This document shows, one piece after another, positions 21,496-32,969 of a stretch of 64,000 nucleotides of DNA (position 1 is the stretch's first letter; every line of letters starts with the position of its first letter). Location: positions 62,001 through 126,000 of the forward strand of contig JADGJC010000076.1 of assembly GCA_027596075.1 (NCBI GenBank). Reading direction: 5' to 3'. A model generated the notes under the pieces. It saw nothing but the letters and a program-made list of their open reading frames with translations. It ran no database searches and had not been told where the DNA came from. This DNA comes from Rhizophlyctis rosea. Lineage: Eukaryota; Chytridiomycota; Chytridiomycetes; Rhizophlyctidales; Rhizophlyctidaceae. The position numbers and the translations under genes are program-made.

Positions 21496-23088
21496 ATGGA
21501 ATCGTACACGCCAAAGACGCTCACCACGGTTAACGACGATGTCTTGCTTTCGATTATGCAATATGTCCCTCTGACACTCAACAACGAGCAAAACAGCGCT
21601 TGCTTCCGCTACGGACCTCTCAACAACATTCATAACCTCTCCCATACGTGCCATCGTCTTCACTCGTTTCTTCGCAACCCACGAATAGTCTTTTCTCTCC
21701 TTCAATCTTCGCCACCATACCATCCTATCGCACTGCTGGCCAGCTTTCCGAATTGGGGTCTCCACAACGCCGTTGTTGACGCCATCGTAGCGGGACCGAA
21801 GCCACCTTTACTCTACGTGGAAATGATGCTCAAGAAATTGCGCCTCGAGGACGGCCTCGTCTCTGCCTTCTGCCAAATCCTTTCAAAAGCCGTCTCTTGG
21901 TACCCGCAAGCATATAGTCACTTATCTGTAGACCGTGTGCTCAAGGTCTTTGATCCGAATGACCGCAACACTGCTGCGAAGCTTCCATCTGTATGTATTG
22001 AGATTCTCCAATATCATATTCCGCACGCGTAACGACGACGAGCTCCGTCGTCATGCTCAATCAGATGAGGTGGATCAGCAGCTTAAAGTCATGATCGAGG
22101 ACGAGATGTTCCCTCTCTGCGAGTATTTTGCACAGTGTCCCATGCATTCTAATACGGGAGGGAACGTCAATTTCGTCACGACGAGAGAATGGCAATTCTT
22201 GCTGCATCCTAGAGTGAAGGCGATCTTGAAACTCACCGACATCATACCACGACTGAAACAGTATGTAACCTGGTCAAACCGTACCCTGCAACTCGTCAAG
22301 GACCTGGACGCCCTCGCACCGCCGTATCAAAGGTCCATCTTCCGCAAACACGTCCGTTACTACATGGCCACGGAAGCAAATGACGCTCTTTGTCTCCACC
22401 TCGCACTCCACTTCCCACATGCCCGTTTAGCCACAATCAATCGCACTTTCCTCCTTCGCTCAGCACTTCGGGAGTGCGACATTGAGGACATCCACTGCTT
22501 CATCTCCGCAGGGGCGAAGGTGAACCATAAGCAGCTTTACTACGACTTCACGTATATAGTCTCAAAATGGTACGACCTCGAAGGGTGGTGTCAGGCCATC
22601 ACAGCTTTGCAGGAGCAAGACCCAGATCTGGGATGGTGCGAGGATCCCCGTCAGAAATGGTTGCCATGGTCCGCCTGCAACGACGGACACGTAGATAGAC
22701 ACTTTCCGGACGAAAGGCACCGCGACCCTAAACGAAATTTCGACACGCTCATGTTTAGCGTGCTAATGTTCCTGTATGACGCCGAGGGGGCTGCGGGGTC
22801 ACAAGTGACCGGGATGTCTGGGCATCGTATTTTGAAATGATTGAGAGCCGGATTAGGAGCGGGGAAATGCAATGGTGGCCGCTGGAATCTGATTGTTTCT
22901 TTTGGCTGGGTGTGTTGCCGGATCTGGCGTACGGGGAACATACGTTTAGACCATGTGAGGAGTTGTTGATGTGGCTGGCTGACAGGGATAGGAGCATGCG
23001 TGGGGAGGGGGAGGGAGGTGCTTCGGAAATGGGTCAGCTATCGGGGTTAGACAGTTGGGCCGTGCTGGAAGGGTATGAGCAAGAATAG
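21496..23088 (+). pseudogene. F-box-like paralogue with two frameshifts
   Basis: ATG at 21496 begins MESYTPKTLTTVNDDVLLSI, followed by NLSHTCHRLHSFLRNPR and the family core. Near 21990 the frame changes by an apparent 4-base insertion relative to the 19277 copy (tctgtatgtattgaga against tccgttcgtcga); the family sequence resumes as RFSNIIFRTRNDDEL. It continues through TDIIPRLKQYV and GWCQAITALQEQ to about 22775, where one base is missing and the tail (WASYFEMIESRIRSGEMQWW to YEQE) moves to a third frame ending at TGA 23086-23088. The first shift could instead hide an intron, but the gt...ag distance is only 12 bases. The 3' third is richer in G-ending codons. Confidence 0.75.
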
Positions 23089-24039
23089 CAGGGGTGAAAG
23101 AGGCGTTGAGGGTGGCTTTTGTTTCTTTTGAGCGGGCGGGGACATTTGATTAGCTTAGATCAAAAAATTTGTCTTGCAGTGCCGGCTTCTAGCATCTGTA
23201 TATCCAGCTCTCAATCAAAACTCTTGTGCGGTGGATCTGGGCGAAGATTGGCAGAGGGAAAGGGAGTGGGACGATGCTCTACTTCATGAGCGTACTCCTG
23301 ACCATATTTTTGTGGGATTGGCGGACCTTGATGATGGTGGGGATGGTCCGTCATATGAGGGCGAAGCGCCGAATAAAACGCGGAAAATGGAGGAGGTACC
23401 ATCTTCATCCAGAATGGCGCAGCAAACATATGTCAATTGACAGTGACTGGGACATCGACTGGTATTGCCCAAAAACCAATGGACTTCAATCCGCGCGTGA
23501 TTGCAACGCCTAACAAGTGTTGAGGGAAGGAGGCAGCATCCGTAAGTTGCCAGGTATCCAATACTTGGCGAAACGTTAGCGCCGTTTCATTCATCAGTGA
23601 TTCGATCAACCATCAACAGACCAGTGCAAATCTGCCATCTGGCCATCAATGGTGTACCTGACATGAAAATCAAATTCACCAGTGTCAGATGTCTCAGAAA
23701 ACCCCCGAGTTTCTGAGCATCATTATGGCTTTTTGAGGAATGCCTATTCTTTCCTGTATTGGGTGTTAACAAGCTGTTCAGGCGTCTCTGGGCATTTGAT
23801 GCTTTGGTATCCTCCGTTCTTGGACTGAGGACCACTGTCGTAATCACACTTCGACAAAAGTGACTATCAACCTTGCCTAATTGGCAGTCTGTATTTGATT
23901 TTATATAGCGCACCATAACTTATCCAACAATTCGTCGGCATAGATTTTAGTAACGTGAATGTATTAACCAAACAACAGCCTCCTACCTCCCACCTGTAGG
24001 GTGGCCTCACTATTGATACCCTGAAGAGTCGAATATAGA
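23089..24039. other. Intergenic with an open acidic frame
   Basis: A frame from about 23174 to 23440 follows an acceptor-like ttgtcttgcag and reads VDLGEDWQREREWDDALLHE, acidic and protein-like, but has no ATG and does not join in phase with the preceding copy. The rest shows nothing supported. Confidence 0.35.
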
Positions 24040-24660
24040 ATGGAAACGACACAAACTCAGCTCCTTATTACCAGTCCCCAACGAAGCAAACGCACCCAAC
24101 ACAGAAGCCTCCACACCGCCCACACTCACCACCATCAATGACGACGCCCTCCTCGCCATCATGCAACACATCCCACCAACAGTCAACAACAAACAAAACA
24201 GTGCTTGCTTCTGGTACCGACCTTCACCTCACATGCATATCATGTCCCAAACCTGCCACCGCCTTCACACCTTCCTCCGCGACCCAAGCGCCCGTTATCA
24301 TTGATGGACAACCCCAAACCCTAACTTCGACAGTTGAATATACGGGTCTTTGTTCAACATCAAAAGCCACGAACGAGACGCCAAATCCCCCCACCAACGG
24401 GCGTTAGGGCATCATACTTTGATCTGATTGCAAGGCGGATCAGGACTGGGAACATCGAGTGATGGCCTATGGAGCGGTGTTGTGCGCGGTTGGATGCAAG
24501 TGTTATGTAGTGAGGGGTCTAAAGAGAATGGGGAATGGAATGTTGCTGAAGTTGTTGCTCTGTGTTGGGCGGAAAGGAAGGGCAGGGTGGGTAGGAGGGC
24601 GGCAAGGGGCGGCATAGTGGATTTCCATCCTAGCCCTATGTATTGGTGAGGTGGAATTGG
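24040..24660 (+). pseudogene. F-box-like relic with a large internal deletion
   Basis: The frame around 24080-24304 reads TLTTINDDALLAIMQHIP, QNSACFWYRPS and MSQTCHRLHTFLRDPSARYH then stops, matching the first 70 residues of the family. At 24415-24470 the C-terminal phrase YFDLIARRIRTGNIE(stop)WPME matches YFEMIESRIRSGEMQWWPLE of the 21496 copy. About 300 codons between the two are absent. It is the most truncated of the four broken copies. Confidence 0.7.
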
Positions 24661-25480
24661 AAGGGTTCAGGGAGGAGGGAAGGAAAATGCAGAAATTTTT
24701 CCGACGTTGAATCAACATGCCCGAACCCGCATTTCAAAGCATCGTTGCACCTTCAAGCGCGCAGATTTTACAGCCATTTACACGGATTCTAGGTCTCCCT
24801 CAACGCGGCCGCTATCCGCATCCCCCATCGGGGTGGAATGGGCTGGATATGCACCCCTAGCAGGGAAGTAACAGAGTCGGCAAACATCGGTTTAGCAAAC
24901 AGAGAAGGCGTCTTCTGGAACATCAATGCGACTTTTGGTTGATTTTTGCTGGTGGAACAGTATAGGTAGTTTGGCGGCCGGCCGTTTTTCGCTCAATTCG
25001 AGCCAAGGCGCTGGGGGGGTATGGGAGGGAAGCGCTATCGATGTCCTGGACTTGAAGGGGAGGGTCCGTGCGAAGTACCCCATCGATTGCCTATATATCC
25101 ATCGTGACAATGAAAATCTGGTCGGGTTCTTCGTTTCCGCCGATGAATGGGCATCACTTTGGTGCAGATTGGGCTCGTTGGGGTTTCCGCATTAGCACGG
25201 GATGGAGGAAGGGAAGAGGGTGTTTGGCGCAATAAGGACGGAGGCGAGCTCAACGCGCTTGTGACGACATGAGCGGCCGGGACGCCAAGTGTTGGTGTGG
25301 CACGCAGCACTTGACGAGACTGGCATGGCAACAAGTAATAGAAAAGCCATCAATCCCCATTCATAAATCAGATTCCTACAAAAGAACCACAACCCAAACT
25401 ACCACCCATCCACCCTACATACAACCCCTACCGAAACAAAAAAACCCCATCTATATATAAATAGAAAAACACTTCCCTAC
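24661..25480. other. Intergenic, 3' flank of AlaRS
   Basis: A frame at 24926-25195 (MRLLVDFCWWNSIGSLAAG...) is ATG-led and 89 codons but unrecognised. The stretch 25380-25480 is C/A-rich and is probably AlaRS 3' UTR. Confidence 0.35.
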
Positions 25481-28400
25481 CTAACCCCGAATCTTCATCA
25501 AAGCAAACTGATTCGCCAAATTCACAGCCTCCTCCACACCCGCAACCTCCGTCCCCGCCCCAGCAGCACTATCATCCTTCCCCCCCTTCTTCCCCCCAAC
25601 AACCTGACTAACAACATTCGCCCAGTCCGTAGCCTTGAACCCCTTCTCCTCAATCAAGTGCTATTCAACAAACGCAAAAAAAGAGATATTAGCAAAAAAA
25701 AGCCTTCAACATCGGGCCGGCAAACAACACCAACCCAAAAAAGCGAAACCAAAAAACAACCAAGAAAAGAAACAGAAAAAACAACAGCACACAAACATAC
25801 CTTGGGAACAACACAAGAATGACTAACCTTCCCCCCCTCAACACTAATCAACATCGCAGCCTTATCCTTGGTTCCCTTCACATACTCAATAGCCTTCGCA
25901 ACAGCTTTCCCTCCCACAGGCATAACCTTCACCAAAAACTCCGCCTCCGTATTCTCCTCAAAGAAACTCTTAACATCATCAACAGCCTCCTTCATCTCTT
26001 TCGCCTTCCGCGCCTTATCCTTCTCATCAAAGTCTTTCTTAATATTCGCGTACTTTTCGCGGAGAGCGAGTTTGCGAAGAAGCGGGGTGGAAGAGTCTTC
26101 GAGGGTTTTGGTGTAGGTTTTTAAAGCGGTGTCGAGAGAGGTGAAAGGGAAGGTTGAGATTTCAGCGAGTTGTTTTTCCAGTTCTTCGGCTACGCGTTGA
26201 GTTTGGAAGGCTTCGTCGCCCGTGACGCAGACGATACGTCTTACTCCCTTGGCGATACTACTCTCCTCAAGCACCACAAGACGCTTAATGTCCCCAGTCT
26301 TCGCGACATGCGTGCCACCGCAGAATTCAATACTCGTCTCGGCCCACTTCGGGTTAGACGTGTCCTTCAAGATCTCCTCAATGTCGAAACCAACAGAGAC
26401 GAGGCGGACTGGGTCAGGGTAAGTTTCGCCGAAAACAGCGCGGAGCCCGTTGATGGATTTAGCGATGTGGAGGGGCACTTCTTTGAAGTACATTTGGGAG
26501 TTGGCCTTGATGAAGGTGTCGCAGATGCGTTCGACTTCGGCAAGTTGGGCGGGTGTCGGGGCGGCCTTGTGTGGGTGTGAGAGGATGATTTATTGATTGA
26601 GTTTGAATGGACACAACTGACCTTAGCAGAGTAATCGAAACGCAACTTCTCGGGCGCAACAAGGGAACCCTTCTGGTCCACTACGCTACCCAAAACTTCC
26701 CGCAGTGCAAAGTTGAGGATGTGCGTTCCGGTGTGGTTGTTCCGGAGGGGCCATCGACGAAGCTGGAGGGATCACAAACGGCAAATGTTGAGGATTGATC
26801 ATGAGCTGCAGGTGTTTGACATTGAAAACACACATACCTCATCATAACTAGCAACAACCTCATCCCCAACCTTCAAACTCCCATACTTCAAATACCCAAT
26901 ATGCAAAACATAACCCCCAAACACCTGACAATCATCCACCGCAAAGTCCGCCTTCCCATCAATAGTAATACTACCCGTATCATACTGCTGTCCACCCTGC
27001 TCAGCATAAAAGTTCGTCCTGTCCAACAAAATTCCAAACCGCCCTTGGAACGCCTCCGACGACACATCCGTCACGAACGACCCAGATTTGTAGATAGCCT
27101 TGACGGTAGCAGTTACGTCGTCCGTGCCGTATTTCGGAGAATCATCAGTGCGAGGAACGTCGGTCCGTTTTTCCAATTCACCCAAATCATGCACGTTTAG
27201 AGCTACGACTTCCCCCTTCTCCTTCCCACCAGCACCTTTACTCCTCTCCTTGGCCTCCAACTGCGCCTTCTCAAACGCCATCTCGTCAACTTTCAGCCCG
27301 TTCTCCTCCGCCATAAGACGCGTCAAATCGACAGGGAACCCGTACGTATCATACAACCGCCACACATCCGCACCAGACAAGGTCTCGGCTTTCTCGGATT
27401 GCGCAGAGTGGAGGTATTCAGAAAAGAGCTTCTCACCCCGGTCGAGGGTTTTAGCGAAGGAGCGTTCTTCTTCGTCGAGGATTTCCTTCAGGTCGGAGAC
27501 GCGCTTGGTGATTTCGGGGAAGGCATGGCCCATTTCGGCGATGACGGTGTCGGCGAGAGTGGAAAAGAAGCTGCCGATGGGGACGTCGAACTTCTTGCGG
27601 ACGTAGCGGGCACCTCTTCTTAGGATACGACGAAGGACGTAGCCACGACCTTCGTTTGAGGGCACACCACCATCACTAATGGCGAAGGTCAATGTCCTTA
27701 CGTGATCCGCAACGACACGGTAGGCGGTGTCAATGCCATCCTTGTCGTCCGCGCCTACGAGACCGGAGTACGGCCGTGCGCCAGTCAATTTCTGAATAGC
27801 GGCAAAGATGCCAGTGAAAGCGTCGGTGTCGTAATTGGAGCGCTTGTCTTGTAGGACAGAGACGAGACGCTCAAGACCCATACCGGTGTCGATATGCTTG
27901 TTGGGAAGGGGTTTGAGGGATCGGTCGGGCTCACGGTTGAACTGCATGAAGACCAAGTTCCAGATTTCCAAAACGTCCGGGTCGTCCATGTTGACAAGGT
28001 GAGCGGCATTACGCCCACCAATGCGGTCAAAGTGAATCTCGGAGCAGGGTCCACATGGTCCTTGATCACCCATTTCTGATGGAACACATTTCAATGTAAA
28101 TAAACAAACCTTGAAGCCACCGAATTGAGGTATACTCATGCTCACCCCAGAAGTTGTCCTTCGCGCTACCGGGCAAAATGTGATCTTCTTGCACGCCCCT
28201 TGCCAACCACAAGTTCTTAGCCTCCAAATCAGCAGGCAAACCAAGCTTGTCGTCACCACCAAAGTACGTAATGTACAACCGGTCAGCAGGCAGCTTGTAA
28301 ACCACCGTCAGGAGTTCCCAAGCCATCGCAATGGCTTCCGTCTTGAAGTAGTCGCCGAACGACCAGTTGCCCAACATCTCGAAGAAAGTGTGATGGTATG

Positions 28401-29158
28401 TATCTCTGCCGACATCCTCAAGATCGTTGTGCTTTCCACCTGGAATAAAGGTGCCACAACGTCAACACCACGGCAAACGAACTATGTAATTTTTCCATTC
28501 AAAACAGTCTGACGTACCAGCACGAATGCACTTTTGGGTATTGGCGGCACGCTTCAACTTTCCGAGGTCGGTCTCTTTGTCGACTGTTCCGAGGAAAATA
28601 GGTTTGAACTGTTCGCGTATGAGTTAGAACGGAGCTTTGTTGGAAAATGTCCACTCAAACAAAGGGCCAACAGCAATGGACCACCGCTTCGCATCGCGGA
28701 GCCCATATCCACCCCTTCGCTCGCTTGCTCTGGCCCAACCGGCGGACTGATATCCACCGCTCCGCGGCGCGGGCATTTCCACCGCTCCGCGGCGCGGGAC
28801 CCATCCACCGCTGCGCGTCACACAACAATCCATACATTACCTGGTTCATACCCGAGTTGGCGAAGAGCAAGGTCGGGTCATTGTGAGGGATAGAGGCGGA
28901 AGAAACGACATTGGTGTGGGCGTGCTTCTGGACGAAATAGTCGATGAAGGTCTGCCTAACTCTGGCAACACCCCATTCAGGTTGTTCGACAGTCATTTTG
29001 GGTGTTGTAGTTACGAGAGTCGTAGAGAAAGCGCGGAGGGGGCCGTGGGAAAGAAGGGTATTACTGAATAGGGAATAGGGTACGAGGACAGATCGCACGG
29101 GTATTCCGCGAGGTGAAGTCGGCAAGCGTGTGAACAGAGTCCGCGCACTACCAAGCAT
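25481..29158 (-). CDS. ALA1: Alanyl-tRNA synthetase, dual cytosolic/mitochondrial
   Basis: Seven exons (29158-28841, 28608-28518, 28439-28146, 28075-26838, 26762-26622, 26565-25801, 25660-25481) join in phase to 1008 residues. The class II catalytic core shows [47 protein letters not shown] and [14 protein letters not shown]; then [14 protein letters not shown]. The editing domain has NNHTGTH and [14 protein letters not shown], whose His and Cys bind zinc, and a C-Ala region follows. ATG 29158 begins a basic, acid-free presequence ([20 protein letters not shown]); ATG 28996 ([10 protein letters not shown]) lies exactly where cytosolic enzymes start, giving 954 residues. One gene therefore probably serves both compartments by alternative starts, as in yeast. 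Confidence 0.95.
28609..28840 (-). repeat. Repeat-bearing intron 1 of AlaRS
   Basis: At 232 nt this is by far the longest AlaRS intron (others 56-140). It contains repeated copies of a GC-rich phrase, on the plus strand ccaccgctccgcggcgcggg (28757-28800 in two copies, with a third partial copy near 28806 and a variant at 28680). It lacks the usual T-rich composition but has gtaatg and gaacag ends. Confidence 0.6.
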
Positions 29159-29805
29159 AAGCCAAGAGGACCTTTTCGCGAAGCAGTAAGCAAGCGTACT
29201 GCCTGTTCTGCGCCGTCCTATGAGACAATTTAAGGACGAAGGAAGGGATGGACTCGTCGGAATGAGCGTGGGTCCATATTTGTGTTGGAGTGGCATCCAG
29301 AGTGCCAGAGTGCCATCCATCCAGAAACGAGTGGCTTGGGACTGGAGAGACAATTGTGGCACAAAGATGGCAAGTTTGGGTCAAAGTGGTGGCACAGTCA
29401 TCTGCAGTGGGGGCCAATCAAATGGGAGGCACATGAGGTGACTGACACAGAATGACACATTATGACACATAACTCACTCTAACCATTATCGGTATTACTG
29501 ATGACTGCCTTTTTTGGAATGTCTGGCCCATCTGGACAGTCTGGTTGACCTTCGGTTGACCTTAGCTCACTTTTGCTTTCTCGCCTGGGAATAGCCTTCA
29601 CTTCACCTTTCTCACCATCTGCTACCATCTGCCCAGTTTCACTCAATACTCGGTATCCAATAGGTATCGGGCGCAATATGGTGCAGTCGTCCACTTCCGC
29701 AATGACTGACAACCCTTCACCAGGCACCTCTCTCAGCTTTCGCTATTCGGCTATCCGACAAACCCTTCGACAATTTCCCACTCCCGGGCGACGTAACCAT
29801 ACAAA
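29159..29805. promoter_or_regulatory. Shared divergent promoter of AlaRS and RAD18
   Basis: The two start codons are 647 bp apart. Three kinds of paired direct repeats occur: aatgacacattatgacacata near 29451-29470 (ATGACACAT-like twice, 11 bp apart), ggttgacctt twice near 29543-29566, and accatctgc twice near 29617-29633. The pairing suggests factor binding, but I cannot name the factor. Confidence 0.45.
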
Positions 29806-32099
29806 ATGCTAGACTCGGATATATCGGACCCGGCGGACTGGCCGAAGGAGTTTGAAGCTTTTCGCCGGCTTGAGAGCTCATACCGCTGCGATATATGTAA
29901 AGAGTTCTTCAAAACGGCAATGACAATCTCGTCCTGCGACCACACCTTTTGCTCGTATTGCATCCGGGACCATTTTCAGAACAAAGGCACAGAGTGTCCA
30001 ACTTGCAGAACATCAAATAGAGGTGTATCTGATCTCATGAAGAACAGAGGTTCGTTTTCTCTCATGAGAGTTGGTGGCTCACTTCGACTGTAGATCCCTA
30101 ACTGTCAAGCCGCACTGCAGCGCTGGACGACTCCGTCGAGATTTTCAAACAATGCCGAGACCAATGCCTACCTCTCCTTTTGGAAACGCTATCTAAAAAC
30201 GCCTCCTCCTCATCATCATCATCTCAACCTTCCCGCTCACTCCCAGTTTTGGAACAACCTCTATCCCAGCCGTCATCTCCGGAACCATCCCGTCCCCGCA
30301 CTCGATCGTCACAACGATTATCCCGAGCAAATAGCGCACTCTCCAATGGCAGTGCAAGTGGTGGAAGCGATGCTGGTCCTGCTGTTTGGGATACGCCTGT
30401 TCTGCCCCCGACATCATCTTCAAACTCACGAAAAAGAACGAGATCATCATCATCAATAGATAACAATATCTATCAATCACAGCCACCACCACATCCACCC
30501 TCACAACATCCACCACAAGCACCACAACCGTCGCAACCCGCCACTGATGAAGGTAATGCAGGATCTTTATGATGGAAAGCTCAAATTGATGCAGAAACTA
30601 AAACAACGGATGCAGGCGAACAAATAGTCCAATGCCCCATCTGTGGCAAGAACGTCAAAAACCGCAACGCTTTAGTTCATATAGACAGCGGATGTAAGCA
30701 GCTAATCGCCGGCGCGGAGTCATTTTTACAGCCGCTTAGATCGACGTCGCGGGTGGGGACACAACGACATCCACCACCATCGCATTCGGCGAGCCGATCT
30801 CATGTAACGACAGCACCGCCTGCAACAAATCATGTAAGATCTACATCAACGGTACCCGGAGAGTTCCAGGCTATTTCATCGCGGTTGGTAGTGTTTTGGT
30901 TTGAAAAATTGGGCTTGTGGACAGTATGATGGACACATTGGTTTACGAATTTTGGTCAAATAGGAACAAAGCTCCACGAGTAGATAAGCGGAGACCGAAG
31001 CCTTCTGTCGTATATGCACAGGAGAATGAAAAGTCTTTGAGGAAGAGGTTGAAAGTAAGTTTTCCTCAAAAACCCCCCATTCATTCGCATCATGGTCGTT
31101 TTCCACCCGTTGCTTCTCCAAAAGCCAACAACCTAACCCCTCCCACCACAAAAGGACGACTCCCTCCCAACAACCGGCACAAAAGCCACCCTAATCCGAC
31201 GCCACCAAGAATGGCTAAAACGCTATAACGCGAACCTCGATGCGCGGTTTCCGCTTTCTGATGATGCGATTCGGAGGGAGGTTGTGGAGTGGGAGAGGAC
31301 GGTTGGGAGTGGTGGGGGGTCTTCTTTTGGTTCGTTGTCGTTTGGGGGGGCGGTTGGGCATGCGGCGGGAGGAGGGACGGGTGGAGGGATGGGTGGGGCA
31401 CATGAAGATACGCCGGAGGATCGGATGGCGAGGGAGGAGCATAAACGGAGTTATGATGTCGCGTATCGGGAGTTGATTGAGGGAATGCGGAGGAGGAGGG
31501 AGGAGAGGAGGAAAGAAAAAGAGAAGGTTAAGGTGAATGGGGGTGGGAGTGGGAGTGGGAGTGGAGGAGGGAGTGGGGAAGGGGATGGAGGAGTGGATCG
31601 GGATGGGGATGTTGAGATGGGGAGTGACGGTGTCGGAGGAGGTGGGCAGTCGTTTGTGACGATGACTGAAGGCGGAATGACAAATGGAGCTCCGAAGGAC
31701 GACCATCTGCGGTTGATGGCGCATATGGCGTCGGCTTTGGCTGATAGATCGGGAACGTCAACGGGCATAACGATTCCATCTCCTTTGTTATTTTCGTCAA
31801 CGACAACCACAACTCCACACATCGCACCTTCCATACTCACTCTCCCATCCATACCTTCCCTCCCAACACCTACACTCCCCTCTCTAATCCAATCCTCGCT
31901 TTCGATACCGTTGGGGAGTGAAGCTTATAGTGAGGGCGGGGTGGATGATGAGGCGCTTTTGGGGGTTGAGGTTGGGGGTGTGGCGGGTGTCGGGCGGGAT
32001 GGGGGGTTGCCACCACCATTTTCGTCGCCGGTACGGGGTGGGGACTCGCTGGTTGTGCCGGAGACGCCGCCTAGAGGGGAGGGAGGGAGGGAGGGGTGA
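29806..32099 (+). CDS. RAD18: RAD18-like postreplication repair E3 ubiquitin ligase
   Basis: Exons 29806-30049, 30121-30552, 30595-about 30883, about 30964-31054 and 31155-32099 give about 665 residues. The RING finger is at residues 28-68 (CDICKEFF, SCDHTFCSYC, CPTCRTS). A UBZ4 zinc finger follows at about residue 238 (VQCPICGKNVKNRN, then H and C). The SAP DNA-binding motif crosses intron 4 (SLRKRLK joined to DDSLPTTGTKATLIRRHQEW and YNAN), and a charged helix resembling the Rad6-binding region follows. With Rad6 the family monoubiquitinates PCNA at stalled forks. Intron 2 is only 42 nt; intron 1 uses a GTTCGT donor. The third intron's ends are uncertain. The Gly/Ser-rich C-terminus is longer than usual and ends in VPETPPRGEGGREG. 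Confidence 0.9.
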
Positions 32100-32830
32100 G
32101 GTGTTGGGAGGGTGGGAGAGGAGTTTTGGAGGGAGGGTTGTAGGTTTTAAGGGGAATGTGTATATAGAATTTTGTGTAGCCGCCAGAACCCGTGATGCGG
32201 GCGTTTTCTTAGTGTTATCTTTTTTGCCGGCCCACTTTTTTTGGGGGTTCTGATTTGTTAGACCTTGCTGAGTTTTGCAAATTTCCATTTGCTGCAACGC
32301 ATGAAAAACTTTCTCAAAAAAATGTGTTTTTGCTTTTATGATTTAGCCATGAATGAGGGGCGAGGTATCTTACTTTTTGCGAGTACCGATTTTTCGAGAA
32401 CGTGGGTTGTTGAACGGACAAAATGGCGGGCTTTTTCATCCTGTTGTCCAAGGACCACCAATGGGAGCACTTCTGCATCCCCGGGGTAGTAGTACTTTTC
32501 TTATTGCCTCTGGTTTTGTTGGGGTGTCACTGCTCTTGTTCGCGAATTCAGGACCGTGACTACTCTACTCCTGCTGATTTTGCCTTGCCAGATGAGATAT
32601 GGTCCTCACTACGCTTTGATATAAGCGTTACCATACAAAGGTTTTCCGCTTTTTTTTGTGCGTTTTTTGGTGCTTGATTGAGGCTGCTCATATTGGTAGA
32701 AAGGGACGCCATGAGTCTCTACAGGATTGAAATGTGGTTCACCACTGGTCGGTTGAAGGGGTTCAGCTTGGCCGACCCCGAAAAATTGATGTTTTCGAAA
32801 AGAATTTTGGTTTTGCAAGGTTTGTTTCAC
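32100..32830. other. Intergenic, 3' flank of RAD18
   Basis: Only short frames without protein-like composition. Nothing else seen. Confidence 0.4.
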
Positions 32831-32969
32831 TGGATGACATCCGAAACCCTCGGTCTCATAGAATAGAAATATCCGATATCCTATATCTCTATTGAACCGG
32901 CCGGAAACCAACAATATTTTACATCTATTTTCCATGAAAATATCTATGTGGGGTTTCGGATGTCACCCA
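32831..32969. mobile_element. MITE-like element with 19-bp terminal inverted repeats
   Basis: The left end TGGATGACATCCGAAACCC (32831-32849) and the right end GGGTTTCGGATGTCACCCA (32951-32969) are inverted repeats matching at 18 of 19 positions. The 101-bp interior is AT-rich, non-coding, and its outer parts also pair weakly (tagaaatat against atattttc). No clear target-site duplication is visible. A short non-autonomous DNA transposon is the best guess; a large imperfect hairpin with a structural role is the alternative. Confidence 0.6.

Noticed and set aside
28655..29362. Extended AlaRS start upstream of 29158
   Set aside because: The frame stays open to 29362 but the peptide there looks untranslated and contains several Met codons without presequence character; the basic presequence begins at 29158.
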